64,000 nt of DNA from Bacillus thuringiensis (GTDB lineage: Bacteria > Bacillota > Bacilli > Bacillales > Bacillaceae_G). Below the pieces are notes generated by a model. The model ran no database searches and was not told where the DNA came from. It worked only from the letters and a program-made list of their open reading frames with translations. This document shows, one piece after another, positions 32,571-42,433 of the stretch (position 1 is the stretch's first letter; every line of letters begins with the position of its first letter). The stretch is taken from the NCBI RefSeq assembly GCF_014932895.1, contig NZ_JACYOF010000005.1, forward strand, positions 248,001-312,000, in the 5' to 3' direction. Made by a program: the position numbers and the translations under genes.

Positions 32571-34262
32571 TTATTCAGTTTTAAAATGAGATACAAGTTG
32601 GTCTAATTCTTCAACTGTTTGTTTCATTTGTTTTGCAGTTACTGTCATCTCATTCATAACAATAACCTTTTTCTCAGCAGATTGTGCTGTTGAGGCTGTT
32701 TCACTAGATACTTCATTTGAAATAGAAGCGATGTTATTAAGTGAAGCGTTCATTTCTTCTGCGCTTGCAGCCATCTCTTCAGCAGTTGCTGATATGTCTT
32801 GCATTTGAGTAGATACTTTATTTACTTGTTCAACAATTGTTGTGAAAGAAGTACCAGCTTCACGAATGACAGTAATGCCTTCAAATGCTTCGGAACGACC
32901 TTGAGACATCATAGAGCTAGCCGTTTCTGTATCATTTTGAATTTGATGTAGCAATTGGTTAATATCTGTTGCAGCAGTTTTAGATTGTTCCGCAAGTTTA
33001 CGAACTTCATCAGCTACGACAGCAAATCCTTTTCCTTGTTCACCAGCACGGGCTGCTTCAATAGAAGCGTTTAAAGCAAGTAAGTTTGTTTGTTCAGCGA
33101 TATTAGAAATAGATTGTACAGCCGTATCAATATATTTTGTGTGAGTGATTAGACGTTCGACTACTTCTGATGTAGCATTTACAGCTTCATGTATCGTTGT
33201 CATTTGTGAAACAGATTTTTGGATAACAGTACTTCCGCCATTCGCATGTTCAGATGTAGCGACAGCAAGTTCGGCTACAGAAGAAGCTGATTCAGCAATA
33301 CGCTGAACACTTATTGCCATATCATCCATCGCAGTTGAACTTTCTTCCATACTAGAAGTTTGTGATTGAATGCTTGCATTTAAATTAGACATCGAGCTTT
33401 GAACTTGTATCGTTGCCTCGCGCGATGTATTTGTTTTTTCTAGCATGTTTTCAGAAGCATGTTGTACTTCCACAGAAGCTTTTTGAACACGATTAATGAT
33501 ATGTTGCAGGTTTTCTAACATTTTGTTAAATGATGATGCAATTGCACCAATTTCATCGTTGCTATTTACTTGTAGGCGAGCTGTTAAGTCACCTTCTTGA
33601 GAAGCCAATTCTTTTAGCTTAATATCAATTTGTTGAATTGGTTTTACAAGCTTACCAGAGAACCACCATGCAAGAATAATTGCAGTGACAATACAAATAA
33701 CAAGTGATAAGAAGACAACATATTCAATTCGAAGTGAAGATTGATCGATTTTTTCAATAGATTGTTCACGTAACTTAGCTTGTTCATTACTGTAATTTGT
33801 GAAATCACCAATTACTTTATAGACAGTCCCATTTTCTGTAGAAGCTACCTGTAAAGCTTCTTCCCACTTTTGTTCTTTTGCAAGAGTGAACACTTTCTCT
33901 TCAACGAACTTTCTCCAAGTGGAACCTAATTCCATTGTGCTTTTCACGGACTGAGAAAGATTTGGATTAGAAAGAAGTTTGGCTTTTGAATCCTCAAGAC
34001 GTTTACTCATCTCATTAAACTTGTCCAATTCGACTTGATCATGTTGTAGTAAATAACCTCTTAGAGCAGAGAGTTGTACTTGATAAGCATCTCCGCGCTC
34101 TTTTAAGTTTGTTGCGAGAGGAGAAATCTCTTTTTGTAGTGCTTCAGCCTTATGTGACTGATCAATAGTGAAGTATAAAATGAATGCTAAGGCGATGCCA
34201 AATAAAGCACAAATCGTTCCCATAATGAACAGAAGTTTTTTTCTGATACTTATAAAATTCAT
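32571..34262 (-). CDS. Methyl-accepting chemotaxis protein (4HB sensor), copy 1 of a tandem pair
   Basis: A 563-residue transmembrane chemoreceptor. TM1 is at about 9-30, a periplasm-facing four-helix-bundle sensor spans about 31-180, TM2 is about 181-203, then a HAMP domain ([21 protein letters not shown]) and a long cytoplasmic coiled coil. The signalling tip [24 protein letters not shown] is intact. It signals to CheA/CheW. It is highly similar to the neighbour at 34604 in the HAMP and signalling parts and diverged in the sensor. The two have the same orientation, separated by a bcr1 repeat. ATG behind GGAGGC. Confidence 0.95.
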   Translation of the reverse strand: MNFISIRKKLLFIMGTICALFGIALAFILYFTIDQSHKAEALQKEISPLATNLKERGDAYQVQLSALRGYLLQHDQVELDKFNEMSKRLEDSKAKLLSNPNLSQSVKSTMELGSTWRKFVEEKVFTLAKEQKWEEALQVASTENGTVYKVIGDFTNYSNEQAKLREQSIEKIDQSSLRIEYVVFLSLVICIVTAIILAWWFSGKLVKPIQQIDIKLKELASQEGDLTARLQVNSNDEIGAIASSFNKMLENLQHIINRVQKASVEVQHASENMLEKTNTSREATIQVQSSMSNLNASIQSQTSSMEESSTAMDDMAISVQRIAESASSVAELAVATSEHANGGSTVIQKSVSQMTTIHEAVNATSEVVERLITHTKYIDTAVQSISNIAEQTNLLALNASIEAARAGEQGKGFAVVADEVRKLAEQSKTAATDINQLLHQIQNDTETASSMMSQGRSEAFEGITVIREAGTSFTTIVEQVNKVSTQMQDISATAEEMAASAEEMNASLNNIASISNEVSSETASTAQSAEKKVIVMNEMTVTAKQMKQTVEELDQLVSHFKTE

Positions 34263-34324
34263 ATAATAAACAGCCTCCTTCGTGAAATCTTAGTATTAGA
34301 ATTAATTAATGTAAAAAATTGAAA

Positions 34325-34358
34325 GAAAGCTTTACTCCAGTGGGAATAAAGCTTTTTT
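34325..34358. terminator. Hairpin between the two chemoreceptor genes
   Basis: GAAAGCTTTACTCC...GGAATAAAGCTTTTTTC, flanked by T-rich tails on both strands. Confidence 0.75.
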
Positions 34359-34450
34359 CTTTCCTTTAGGAATTATAGCAGACGGGATGAGAGATAGAAA
34401 GATATATTTTAAAGCAAAAAGAGGGGTTGAAAAAATCTCTCTTTCTTATA

Positions 34451-34607
34451 TTTATCTCGCTATTTGCGTGCAGTAAGACTCCCACCTTAAAATTCGGCGA
34501 ATGCGAGGAAGTTAGGTGGGAGATAACTGCCCGTAAAAGCCCGATTGGTGTGGGCTAATAATCAGTGGGGATGAACAAAACCCCCACTGATTAAAGTTTC
34601 ACTTTAT
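34451..34607 (-). repeat. bcr1-type repeat overlapping the stop codon of a chemoreceptor
   Basis: 157 bp from TTTATCTCGCTATTTGCG to TTAAAGTTTCACTTTAT. The last TTTAT (34603-34607) contains the TAA stop codon of the gene at 34604 on the minus strand. Confidence 0.9.
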
Positions 34608-36298
34608 CCATTCGTTTTGAAATGAGAAACGAGAACTTCGAGTTCTTGTACGGCAGTTTTCATTTCTGATGATTTTGTAGCAATGGCATTCATTGCACTT
34701 ACTTGATTACCAGCTGAATGGGCGGTTTGTGATGTTTCAGCAGCGACTTCATTTGAAATAGAAGCGATATTATTTAAAGCTGCGTTCATTTCTTCAGAAC
34801 TTGCGGCCATTTCTTCAGCGGTGGCAGACATTTCCTGCATTTGCATAGAGACTTTGCTAATGTAGTTAACAATTTCAGAGAACGATGACCCAGCAGTGCG
34901 AATGACTGTAATTCCTTCAGAAGCTTCGGACTGACCTTGTGTCATCATTTCATTTGCTATTTTTGTGTCGGCTTGAATTTGATGAAGCAACTGGTTAATG
35001 TCAGTTGCGGCTAGTTGTGATTGTTCAGCAAGTTTGCGTACTTCATCGGCGACAACTGCGAACCCTTTACCATGTTCACCAGCGCGAGCTGCTTCAATGG
35101 AAGCATTTAAAGCGAGCAAGTTTGTTTGCTCTGCAATATTAGAAATAGATTGAAGAGACGTATCAATATGGTTCGTATGTGTAATGAGGCGCTCTACTAC
35201 TTGTGATGTAGCGTTAACGGCTTCATTAATTGTATGCATTTGTGTAATAGACTTCTCAATTACTTTATTCCCATCACCTGCTTTTTCTGAAGTTGTAACA
35301 GCTAAGCTAGCGACAGAGGAGGCGGATTCTGCAATACGCTGAACACTCATTGCCATATCATCCATTGCGGTTGAACTTTCTTCGATGCTAGACACTTGTG
35401 AACGAATATTATAATCAAGAGTATTCATAGTCTCTTGGATTTTTGCAGTAGAATTCATAGATGTAGTTGTTTCGATAAACATGTTTTCCGATGCTTCTTT
35501 CACGCTTTTTGACGTTTGTTGAACTTGCTGGATGATATGCTGTAAATTGGCAAGCATTTGATTAAAGGAATTTGCAATATCACCGATTTCGTCTTTACTA
35601 GTGACATGTAATCTAGCAGTTAAATCGCCATCTTGAGAAGCTAATTCTTTTAATTTTTCATCAATTTGTCGAATTGGTTTAACGAGTTTACCAGAGAACC
35701 ACCATGCTAATAAAATAGAAGTTAATATACATGTAATAAGTGAGAAGAAAATAATATATTGGATAAGAGATGAAGAAGATTGAACGTCAGCAATTAATGC
35801 GTCACGTTTATCATTTTCTTCATTTATATATTTAGTAAAACGACTTAAAAGATCATTTACATAATCTGTTTGAGCTAGAGCGATTTTGGATGCTTCATCC
35901 CATTTTCCTTCACGCGCAAGAGGGAGGACTTCATTATCTACGACGCTTCGCCATTTCGCTCCCATTAAAATGGCTTCTTTCATTCCTTCTGGTAGTTTGT
36001 TATCACTTGTTACTTTCTCTCTAGTATCAGCTAGTTTTTTTCCTTCTCGATTGAACTTATCCAATCCTTTTTGATTATGAGATAGTAAATATTCTTGTAA
36101 ACCAGCGACCTGTGCTTGGAACCAATCGCCACGTTCTTTTAAAATCGTTGCTCTTTTCGATACATCGTTTTTTAGCGTTTCGACTTCATTTGCTTGATTC
36201 ATCGCGAATGTAAGAATAATAATTAGAGCAATGCTAAATAAAAAAGAAATGCTTAAGAGTGTGAACAGAAGTTTTTTTCGAATACTAACATATTTCAT
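34604..36298 (-). CDS. Methyl-accepting chemotaxis protein (4HB sensor), copy 2 of a tandem pair
   Basis: A 564-residue chemoreceptor with the same plan as the gene at 32571: TM1 about 9-30, a four-helix sensor (31-180), TM2 (about 181-203), HAMP ([21 protein letters not shown]) and signalling tip [22 protein letters not shown]. The sensor domain differs enough to suggest another ligand. Its stop codon is formed by the TTTAT edge of a bcr1 element, and the C-terminus (SHFKTNG) differs from the paralogue (SHFKTE) exactly there. ATG behind AGGGGTAAC. The 415 bp upstream contain a Fur box about 250 bp away and pointing elsewhere. Confidence 0.95.
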   Translation of the reverse strand: MKYVSIRKKLLFTLLSISFLFSIALIIILTFAMNQANEVETLKNDVSKRATILKERGDWFQAQVAGLQEYLLSHNQKGLDKFNREGKKLADTREKVTSDNKLPEGMKEAILMGAKWRSVVDNEVLPLAREGKWDEASKIALAQTDYVNDLLSRFTKYINEENDKRDALIADVQSSSSLIQYIIFFSLITCILTSILLAWWFSGKLVKPIRQIDEKLKELASQDGDLTARLHVTSKDEIGDIANSFNQMLANLQHIIQQVQQTSKSVKEASENMFIETTTSMNSTAKIQETMNTLDYNIRSQVSSIEESSTAMDDMAMSVQRIAESASSVASLAVTTSEKAGDGNKVIEKSITQMHTINEAVNATSQVVERLITHTNHIDTSLQSISNIAEQTNLLALNASIEAARAGEHGKGFAVVADEVRKLAEQSQLAATDINQLLHQIQADTKIANEMMTQGQSEASEGITVIRTAGSSFSEIVNYISKVSMQMQEMSATAEEMAASSEEMNAALNNIASISNEVAAETSQTAHSAGNQVSAMNAIATKSSEMKTAVQELEVLVSHFKTNG

Positions 36299-36505
36299 CG
36301 TTACCCCTACCTTTTCAAAAAAACTATTTATTATGATGTATAAATATTAAGAACGAAATTAATAAAAACATGATTAAGAAGTTATTAATCTGTTCAATGA
36401 AAATTATAGCAGATAATGGAATATGGCAAATTAATATGAATAAATGTTCTTAAAATGTATACATTTGTATATCAAAAAATTCATAAATAAAAATCAGAAA
36501 TGGTA

Positions 36506-36559
36506 TTGTAATTTGAAATGACATCATGTATACTTCTAATTAGTTGATAACGATTATCA
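36506..36559 (+). promoter_or_regulatory. Orphan promoter with Fur box
   Basis: TTGTAA (36506-36511) and TATACT (36529-36534) are 17 bp apart on the plus strand. At the predicted start site lies TGATAACGATTATCA (36545-36559), which matches the Bacillus Fur 7-1-7 motif TGATAATNATTATCA with one mismatch. No protein gene follows on this strand before a terminator at 36698-36744. Confidence 0.65.
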
Positions 36560-36744
36560 GTATCAACCGAAACATTACTCTTCGTTATGTTGGTCATACC
36601 CCTTTTTGACGACGTAAGTCAGAGACAAAATGTTGAAATATCTTGTGTCCTATTCTACAGAATTATGGTAATCTCCAACCTCAACTTATATGCGTGAGCA
36701 TGCAAAAAGGATCCTATCCGTGAAGGGATCCTTTTTTGCATGCT
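36541..36744 (+). ncRNA. Candidate Fur-regulated small RNA
   Basis: Predicted transcript from the Fur-box promoter to the hairpin at 36698-36744, about 200 nt. The 5-prime end can fold TTGATA...TATCAA, and the body has C-rich single-stranded stretches (CATACCCC, ATCTCCAACCTC) of the type that pair with Shine-Dalgarno sequences in iron-sparing RNAs such as B. subtilis FsrA. Homology to FsrA is not established. A 36-codon frame from ATG at 36587 has no ribosome binding site; a 38-codon frame on the minus strand crossing the Fur box also exists, so a tiny protein is the alternative. Confidence 0.35.
36698..36744. terminator. Bidirectional terminator
   Basis: GCATGCAAAAAGGATCC / GGATCCTTTTTTGCATGC, 12-base loop, overlapping the stop codon of the methyltransferase (minus) and able to end a plus-strand transcript. 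Confidence 0.88.
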
Positions 36745-37532
36745 GTCGCAATTAATGTATATAGACTGGGTATTCGTTCTTCAATTCCTTCCGGTGCAGT
36801 AGAGGGGAAGACCCATCTTTGATGAACCCCTTGTTCTTCCACAAGCTTTTCAATTTTAAAACTTGCGGATGCGAGTGTTGTAATAATTTCTCCTAATGTC
36901 CAGCGGCGAATATTTGTTTTCGGCAATGATTGTTTCTGTGTTTCCGTAAGAAGAGCGCTGTAAGCTACATCATCTTCAATAAGTTCTTCATCGAAGTAGT
37001 TTCCATTTGCCCGAAATGATGGATGATCTACCCCTAATACTTTTGTATAAACGGGATGATAGTCACGAAGGATAAGCATTCCATCTTGTTTAAGTAAGGT
37101 AGCAATTTTTTGAAAGAGTGGCTTTAAGTCTAAAAAGTAATGAAGTACACCAAGTTCTAGTAATACGATATCAAATGATTCGGAGAGATCTACATCTAAT
37201 ACATCAGAGACGATGTAATCGATAGAGACACCTGCTGCTTCAGCAAGCTCATTTGCATATTTTGCATTACTTGCTGAAATATCAACAACTGTTACGTCAG
37301 CTCCTAAAAGGGAGAGAGCAACGGCTTTGTTTCCTTTTGACCCGAGTAAATTAATAATACGTTTTCCTTTTGGAGATTGTATGTAAGGTAAATAATGTGT
37401 TACCTCACGCGTGGGATTTTCCACGAGCTTTTTCGCATAATTATCTGGTGTACCGTGACGATTCGTCCAAGCTTCATAAGCGGCTGCATTCCAGCTTTTT
37501 TTATTAATAGTACTTAGTTGCTTTTGGTTCAA
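36714..37532 (-). CDS. Class I SAM-dependent methyltransferase
   Basis: A 272-residue methyltransferase. Motif I is IINLLGSKGNKAVALSLLGADVTVVDIS (about 60-87), with LGSKGN in place of the more common GxGxG, as in several Bacillus YodH-like enzymes; motif IV is FDIVLLELGVLHYF, and LRDYHP follows. The N-terminal WNAAAYEAWTNRHG is a lid-type helix. Substrate unknown, likely a small molecule. TTG at 37532 is eight bases from GGAG; the in-frame GTG at 37541 overlaps the site. It is divergent from the metG T-box leader. Confidence 0.85.
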   Translation of the reverse strand: MNQKQLSTINKKSWNAAAYEAWTNRHGTPDNYAKKLVENPTREVTHYLPYIQSPKGKRIINLLGSKGNKAVALSLLGADVTVVDISASNAKYANELAEAAGVSIDYIVSDVLDVDLSESFDIVLLELGVLHYFLDLKPLFQKIATLLKQDGMLILRDYHPVYTKVLGVDHPSFRANGNYFDEELIEDDVAYSALLTETQKQSLPKTNIRRWTLGEIITTLASASFKIEKLVEEQGVHQRWVFPSTAPEGIEERIPSLYTLIATACKKGSLHG

Positions 37533-37606
37533 GCTTATCACTCCTTTTGTGAACGTATACTTATTCGGTTGGAGAGTGAAATTTCCTGTTCTTTTTGAAT
37601 AAAAGT

Positions 37607-37635
37607 TTGATTTTTCTGTTCTTTAGTCGTAAAAT
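37607..37635 (+). promoter_or_regulatory. Promoter of the metG T-box leader
   Basis: TTGATT (37607-37612), 17-bp spacer, TAAAAT (37630-37635). Confidence 0.8.
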
Positions 37636-37650
37636 ATGTGTTATACATAA

Positions 37651-37944
37651 AAGCGTTGAAAAGGAAAAGTAGAATGAAACCATTCTTTCCAGAGAGCTTC
37701 GGTAGCTGAGAAGAAGCAAGAATATTCATTTGAACAATGGCCTTTGAGCTTCGTCCTGAACTTATTAAATGATAATAGTAGGCGGCGACGAGAGTTGGTA
37801 CTCGTTATCAAAACCACAGTATAAGAGCATATAGCTCCGTACTTGTTAAGGCCAATTATGTGAGTAATTGGCGAAATAAGGTGGTACCGCGACTGTTTAT
37901 ACAGCCCCGCCCTTATCTTTTTTAAGATAGGGCGGGGCTTTTTA
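37651..37944 (+). promoter_or_regulatory. Methionine T-box riboswitch
   Basis: Leader with AGAGAGCTTCGGTAGCTGAGA in stem I, specifier ATG (37737-37739) in GAACAATGGCCTTTGAGC, T-box core AATAAGGTGGTACCGCGA (from 37876) and a strong terminator GCCCCGCCCTTATC...GATAGGGCGGGGC with T5 (37902-37944). It should respond to uncharged tRNA-Met. A 63-codon minus-strand frame in the leader is not considered real. Confidence 0.93.
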
Positions 37945-37966
37945 TATTTTAAAGGAGGAATATAAG

Positions 37967-39601
37967 ATGAGTATTTTTATTGGAGGCGCTTGGCCATATG
38001 CAAATGGTTCGTTACATCTTGGGCATATTGCAAGTTTGTTACCGGGAGATATTTTAGCACGTTATTACAGGGCAAAAGGTGAGAATGTGTTGTATGTTTC
38101 AGGAAGCGATTGTAATGGAACACCGATTACAATTAGGGCAAAACAAGAAGGTGTGACGGTGAAAGAAATTGCTGATAAGTATCACGAAGAGTTTGAGCGC
38201 TGTTTTCGTAGCCTTGGTTTTACTTATGATTGCTATACACGTACAGATAGCGAGCACCATCATGAAACGGTTCAAAATGTTTTTTTGCGTTTATTAGAAG
38301 AAGGCTATATTTATAAAAAAATAGTGGAACAAGCATATTGCGAAACGTGTACGCAGTTTTTACCAGATCGTTATGTAGAAGGAATCTGTCCTCATTGTCA
38401 TGAAGCAGCAAGAGGAGATCAATGCGATGCTTGTTCTGCTATTTTAGATCCACTTGATTTGTTAGAAAAGAAATGTAAGTTATGCGGTAGTACGCCATCC
38501 GTACAGGAAACAGAGCATTTCTATTTCGCATTGCATACATTTCAGCAGCAAATTAAAGAGGCTATAGAAACTGCGAAACAAAAAGGGACTTGGCGCGACA
38601 ATGCCATTCAATTAACTGAACGATATGTAAAAGAAGGATTACAAGATAGGGCAGTGTCACGAGACTTACCAATCGGGGTTCCAATTCCAGTAGGAGGGTA
38701 CGAAGATAAAAAAATTTACGTATGGATTGAAGCGGTGACAGGATATTATTCAGCAAGTAAACATTGGGCTGAAAAAACAGGGGAAGATGATCAAGAGTTT
38801 TGGGATAGAGAAACGAAAACATATTATGTGCACGGGAAGGATAACATTCCATTTCACTCCATCATCTGGCCAGCGGTATTACTTGGGATAGGAGAGGAAG
38901 CAGTTCCTCGTCATATCGTTTCGAATGAATATTTAACAGTTGAAAAAAGAAAGTTATCGACAAGTAAAAACTGGGCAGTATGGGTACCTGACATATTGGA
39001 ACGCTATGATTCAGATTCGATTCGTTACTTTTTAACAGTAAATGCACCAGAAAATCGGGATACTGATTTTTCATGGCGTGAATTTATTTACAGTCATAAT
39101 AGTGAATTGTTAGGTGCATATGGGAACTTCGTGAACCGGACATTAAAGTTTATTGAAAAGTATTATGATGGTAATGTGCCAAACGCAAATATTAATATAG
39201 AACTGAAAAATAAGATAGAAGAATTATATATAAATGTAGGAGCAGCGATTGAGAAAACTAAATTTAAGGTGGCGCTAGAAACAATATTTGATGCAGTGCG
39301 ATTTGCAAATAAATACTTTGACGAAAAGCAACCTTGGAAACAAAGAGAAGATGACCCAGCTTCGTGTGAAGAAACGATTTATAATTGTGTTTATCTTATC
39401 GCGAATTTTGCGCAGCTTCTTGAACCGTTTTTACCATTTTCAAGTGAAAGAGTTAGAAACACATTGTCGATTGTTAAAAGACATTGGGAACCTGAAAATA
39501 AGTTGCCAAACCGAATTGATAGTGTGCAGCCATTATTTGAGCGAATCGATATAAAACAAATTGAGTATGAAATAGAGAAGCTATATAGAGCGGTAAAGTG
39601 A
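37967..39601 (+). CDS. metG: Methionyl-tRNA synthetase, second type (MetRS2-like)
   Basis: A 544-residue class I synthetase charging tRNA-Met. HLGH (17-20) and KLSTS (329-333) are the signature motifs. The connective domain carries four CxxC knuckles (Cys125/128, 141/144, 153/156, 170/173), the two-zinc form usual in archaea and enterobacteria and unlike the main Bacillus enzyme. It lacks the C-terminal EMAP-like tRNA-binding domain, so it is about 110 residues shorter than the usual MetG. B. anthracis and some streptococci are known to carry such an acquired MetRS2, resistant to certain MetRS inhibitors. ATG follows AAAGGAGGAATATAAG; T-box controlled. Confidence 0.93.
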   Translation: MSIFIGGAWPYANGSLHLGHIASLLPGDILARYYRAKGENVLYVSGSDCNGTPITIRAKQEGVTVKEIADKYHEEFERCFRSLGFTYDCYTRTDSEHHHETVQNVFLRLLEEGYIYKKIVEQAYCETCTQFLPDRYVEGICPHCHEAARGDQCDACSAILDPLDLLEKKCKLCGSTPSVQETEHFYFALHTFQQQIKEAIETAKQKGTWRDNAIQLTERYVKEGLQDRAVSRDLPIGVPIPVGGYEDKKIYVWIEAVTGYYSASKHWAEKTGEDDQEFWDRETKTYYVHGKDNIPFHSIIWPAVLLGIGEEAVPRHIVSNEYLTVEKRKLSTSKNWAVWVPDILERYDSDSIRYFLTVNAPENRDTDFSWREFIYSHNSELLGAYGNFVNRTLKFIEKYYDGNVPNANINIELKNKIEELYINVGAAIEKTKFKVALETIFDAVRFANKYFDEKQPWKQREDDPASCEETIYNCVYLIANFAQLLEPFLPFSSERVRNTLSIVKRHWEPENKLPNRIDSVQPLFERIDIKQIEYEIEKLYRAVK

Positions 39602-39623
39602 GATAGAGAAAAAGATCTTTCAA

Positions 39624-39782
39624 ATAAAGTGAAACTTTAATCAGTGGGGGTTTTGTTCATCCCCCGCTGATTATTAGCCCACAACAATCGGGCTTTTACG
39701 GGCAGCCCGACTCCCACCTAATTTCTTTGCTTTCTCTGAATTTTGAGGTGGGGGTCTTACTGCACGCAAATAGCGGGATAAA
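39624..39782 (+). repeat. bcr1-type repeat, full-length copy
   Basis: 159 bp from ATAAAGTGAAACTTTAAT to CGCAAATAGCGGGATAAA. Arms: ATCAGTGGGGG...CCCCCGCTGAT and TCCCACCTAATTTC...GAGGTGGGGG. ATAAA at both ends. Same orientation as the copy at 40713, and together they flank the EamA gene. Confidence 0.92.
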
Positions 39783-39796
39783 TGAAAGGTCTTTTA

Positions 39797-40699
39797 TTAT
39801 GCACTGTATACGCGATTATGTTTTTTTCTTTTCCTAGCCGTAAGCAGCTGAGGAGTGAAAATACCAAGCAATATAAAGATGATTCCAAGCCACTGCATAG
39901 GTGATACAACTTCATTAACAAGTGTAATAGAAGCGATAATAGCAGTTGGTAATTCAGCTGCACCTAAAATAGTGCCAAGTCCTATTCCGACTTTTGGAAC
40001 ACCTATGGAAAAACAAATGACAGGTACAACAACGCCAAACAGTCCGAGGAAGAAAGCATATTTCCATAGACCTGCTTGTAAAGTGCCATCCGTTAAAAAG
40101 GTTGGTGGGAAGAATAGGCATACGATAAGAGTAGCACTTGTTGTCATAAGAAAGCTTTTCGTATAAGGCGGAACATCTGTAGCAACGCGCCCACTTGCAA
40201 AAACATAAAATGAAAAAGAGACAGCAGCTAATAGCCCAAAGATAATCCCCTTCGTAGAAAAACTTTGTCCGAGACCTTCAAAGACACCGCCCGCAAACAA
40301 TGTACCAGTAAATAAAATAATAATAGATATAACTTTCTCTCGGCTTGGAAATGTTCGATTTGCAATAGCTTCAATGACTACACCAATCCATGTGAACTGA
40401 AAGAGTAGGACGACAGCGATAGATGCTGGTAGTTCTTCTACAGAAATAGCATAGAAAATACCTGTCATACTCATCGTTGTGCCGACTGTTAGTAAGGAAA
40501 AGAACTGCTTTTTTGTTACTTTATGGCGTGAAAAGAAAATAACGAGCAGAAGTAGTCCAATCCATCCGAAGACATATTGCCCTCCTAATAGTTGATGTGC
40601 TGAAAATCCGTCAATGAATCCGAGTTTGAAAATAGTTGAAAGCACGCCGTAGCTACAAGCTCCAAATAAAACAAGTAATGAATACTTAAACTTCTCCAT
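39797..40699 (-). CDS. EamA/DMT family transporter
   Basis: A 300-residue protein with ten predicted helices in two EamA repeats (about 6-135 and 148-288). The first repeat begins LLVLFGACSYGVLSTIFKLG, the second IIFGLLAAVSFSFYVFASG, and the end carries PTAIIASITLVNEVVSPMQWLGIIFILLG, typical of drug/metabolite exporters. Substrate unknown. ATG is behind AAGGAGGATCTTT. The gene sits alone between two bcr1 repeats in direct orientation, with its 3-prime end 15 bp from one and its 5-prime end 14 bp from the other. Confidence 0.9.
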   Translation of the reverse strand: MEKFKYSLLVLFGACSYGVLSTIFKLGFIDGFSAHQLLGGQYVFGWIGLLLLVIFFSRHKVTKKQFFSLLTVGTTMSMTGIFYAISVEELPASIAVVLLFQFTWIGVVIEAIANRTFPSREKVISIIILFTGTLFAGGVFEGLGQSFSTKGIIFGLLAAVSFSFYVFASGRVATDVPPYTKSFLMTTSATLIVCLFFPPTFLTDGTLQAGLWKYAFFLGLFGVVVPVICFSIGVPKVGIGLGTILGAAELPTAIIASITLVNEVVSPMQWLGIIFILLGIFTPQLLTARKRKKHNRVYSA

Positions 40700-40712
40700 A
40701 AAGATCCTCCTT

Positions 40713-40870
40713 ATAAAGTGAAACTTTAATCAGTGGGAGGTTTGTTCATCCCCACTGATTATTAGCCCACACCAATTGGGTGTTTACGAGCAGCCCGACT
40801 TCCACCTAACTTCTTTGCTCCAGCTGAATTTTGAGGTGGGAGTCTTACTGCCCGCAAATAGCGGGATAAG
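40713..40870 (+). repeat. bcr1-type repeat, full-length copy
   Basis: 158 bp from ATAAAGTGAAACTTTAAT to GCAAATAGCGGGATAAG (the right target base is changed from A to G). Direct orientation relative to the copy at 39624, across the EamA gene. It overlaps the EamA promoter region. Confidence 0.92.
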
Positions 40871-40911
40871 TAATAAAAAACGCCCGCTATCCAAATAAGG
40901 ACAACGGGCGA
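40870..40911 (-). terminator. Terminator of the two-component operon
   Basis: Minus strand CGCCCGTTGTCC...GGATAGCGGGCG followed by TTTTTTATTA. A small ACTCATACGAAGTATGAGT hairpin lies between it and the gene. Confidence 0.85.
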
Positions 40912-40990
40912 ACGAAACAGAGTAAGAAACTCTACAAAATTCCGCCACTCATACGAAGTATGAGTTTGGGGTATGAAATTAGAGTAAGTT

Positions 40991-42433
40991 TTACATTGCT
41001 TTTGGGAATACAATAGAGCACTTTACACCTTGGGGCGTGTTTTGTATCCCATAAGGAAACTGATGTTTATCTAATATTTGTTTTACAATATATAACCCAA
41101 GACCACTACCTTGTACTAAGCCATGCTTGCCAGGATTTGCGCGATAGAATGGTTCAAATAAATGAGCAAGTTTATCCTCATCGATTTGTGAACCTGTATT
41201 TAATACTTCTAATGCGTAACCGTTTGGCTTTTCATAGAGCTTTATATAGACATGCTGATGGTCAATTGTGTAATGAATTGCATTTGAAATAATATTAAAA
41301 ATAGCGGTTTGAATAAAGTTAGGATCAGCTAAAATTTGTACATCTTGTTTAATGTTAGATTGAACATTTAATTGCTTTACAGATACAAAATAATCTACTT
41401 TCTTCATAACATCCTCAATAATATTAGTTAATGAAATAACTTCTAAATTTGGTTTAAATTGAGGGTTTTGTATTTTGGATAATTCCGACATTTTTTCCGT
41501 TAATATGTTAATATCTTGCATCATCTCGTAGGAACGTTTTAAATACTTATCTCTATCTTTATAAGCTCCAATTCCGTGAATCATGCCATCGAGTTGTCCC
41601 ATAACGGCTGCGATTGGTGTTTTTAATTCATGGGATACCATAGACATAAATTCTTTACGAGATTGTTCTAACTGTTGTTCCTTCTTGAGCTCACTTCTTA
41701 AATCTTGATTTGTTTCATGTAAATTCTTCACAATATGTGGGACCTGTGAAGCAGCTACTTGTAAATTGAAATTTGTTGGATCTGTATTTGTGTTTAGTGC
41801 TTTTTTATCTGAGAAATCAAGATTCATAATATCTTTTAAAGCATCGCTCATATATTGAAAAGGCTTGGCAATTAGCTTTGCATAAATTAAAGATCCGAGC
41901 AGAGATAATGCAAGCATTGTCGCACCAATATGTGGAGCTAATTGTTGCAATGCATCTGTTAACTTTGGATTATCATGTGTATCATTTGCTTTACTTGCTG
42001 CATTTTGTGTATGTAAGGCATCTTTGTTAGTAACTTGCTTTTCGGCTCCTGTAAGTGGAATCGTTGTGTTACTTTCCTCAGAAATATTTTGTGAATGTTC
42101 TTTTGCTTTTGCAGTTTGGCTAGGTTGCAAAAGGTGATTGATGGCTGTAGAGAGTGCTTTCATGTCTATTTGAGAAGATTGAAAATTAGAGATGCTACTC
42201 TCTGACACAGCCTTATTTTGCATTGTTTTACTTTGGTCGTTTTTTTTGTCTGAATCCGCTTGTGCTGCAGTTTGTGTTCCAGATGCTTTTGCATAACGAT
42301 CTTTATCGTAATTTGAGGCTAGAAAATAAATAATTTGATAAAGACAAAGTGATAAAAGAATACAAAATAATAAGGTTTTGATGAAAATATTTTTGGTGAT
42401 GTTGTCTTTGCTACGCTTCGATTTTGTAGCCAA
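40991..42433 (-). CDS. Sensor histidine kinase
   Basis: A 480-residue membrane kinase. TM1 about 15-39; a Gln/Ser/Lys-rich extracytoplasmic region of about 125 residues with low complexity; TM2 about 168-188; then a linker, a HisKA domain with FMSMVSHELKTPIAAVMGQ (phosphoacceptor His), and HATPase_c with N-box ISNAIHYT, FEPFYRA and GSGLGLYIVK. The first frame codon is TTG at 42433 overlapping the regulator gene by 23 bp; the site AAAGG is only two to three bases away, so the true start is uncertain, but no ATG or GTG exists before TM1. Cotranscribed with the response regulator. Confidence 0.92.
   Translation of the reverse strand: MATKSKRSKDNITKNIFIKTLLFCILLSLCLYQIIYFLASNYDKDRYAKASGTQTAAQADSDKKNDQSKTMQNKAVSESSISNFQSSQIDMKALSTAINHLLQPSQTAKAKEHSQNISEESNTTIPLTGAEKQVTNKDALHTQNAASKANDTHDNPKLTDALQQLAPHIGATMLALSLLGSLIYAKLIAKPFQYMSDALKDIMNLDFSDKKALNTNTDPTNFNLQVAASQVPHIVKNLHETNQDLRSELKKEQQLEQSRKEFMSMVSHELKTPIAAVMGQLDGMIHGIGAYKDRDKYLKRSYEMMQDINILTEKMSELSKIQNPQFKPNLEVISLTNIIEDVMKKVDYFVSVKQLNVQSNIKQDVQILADPNFIQTAIFNIISNAIHYTIDHQHVYIKLYEKPNGYALEVLNTGSQIDEDKLAHLFEPFYRANPGKHGLVQGSGLGLYIVKQILDKHQFPYGIQNTPQGVKCSIVFPKAM

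Noticed and set aside
37538-37729. 63-codon minus-strand frame between the methyltransferase and metG
   Set aside because: It overlaps the plus-strand promoter and T-box leader of metG and has no convincing ribosome binding site.
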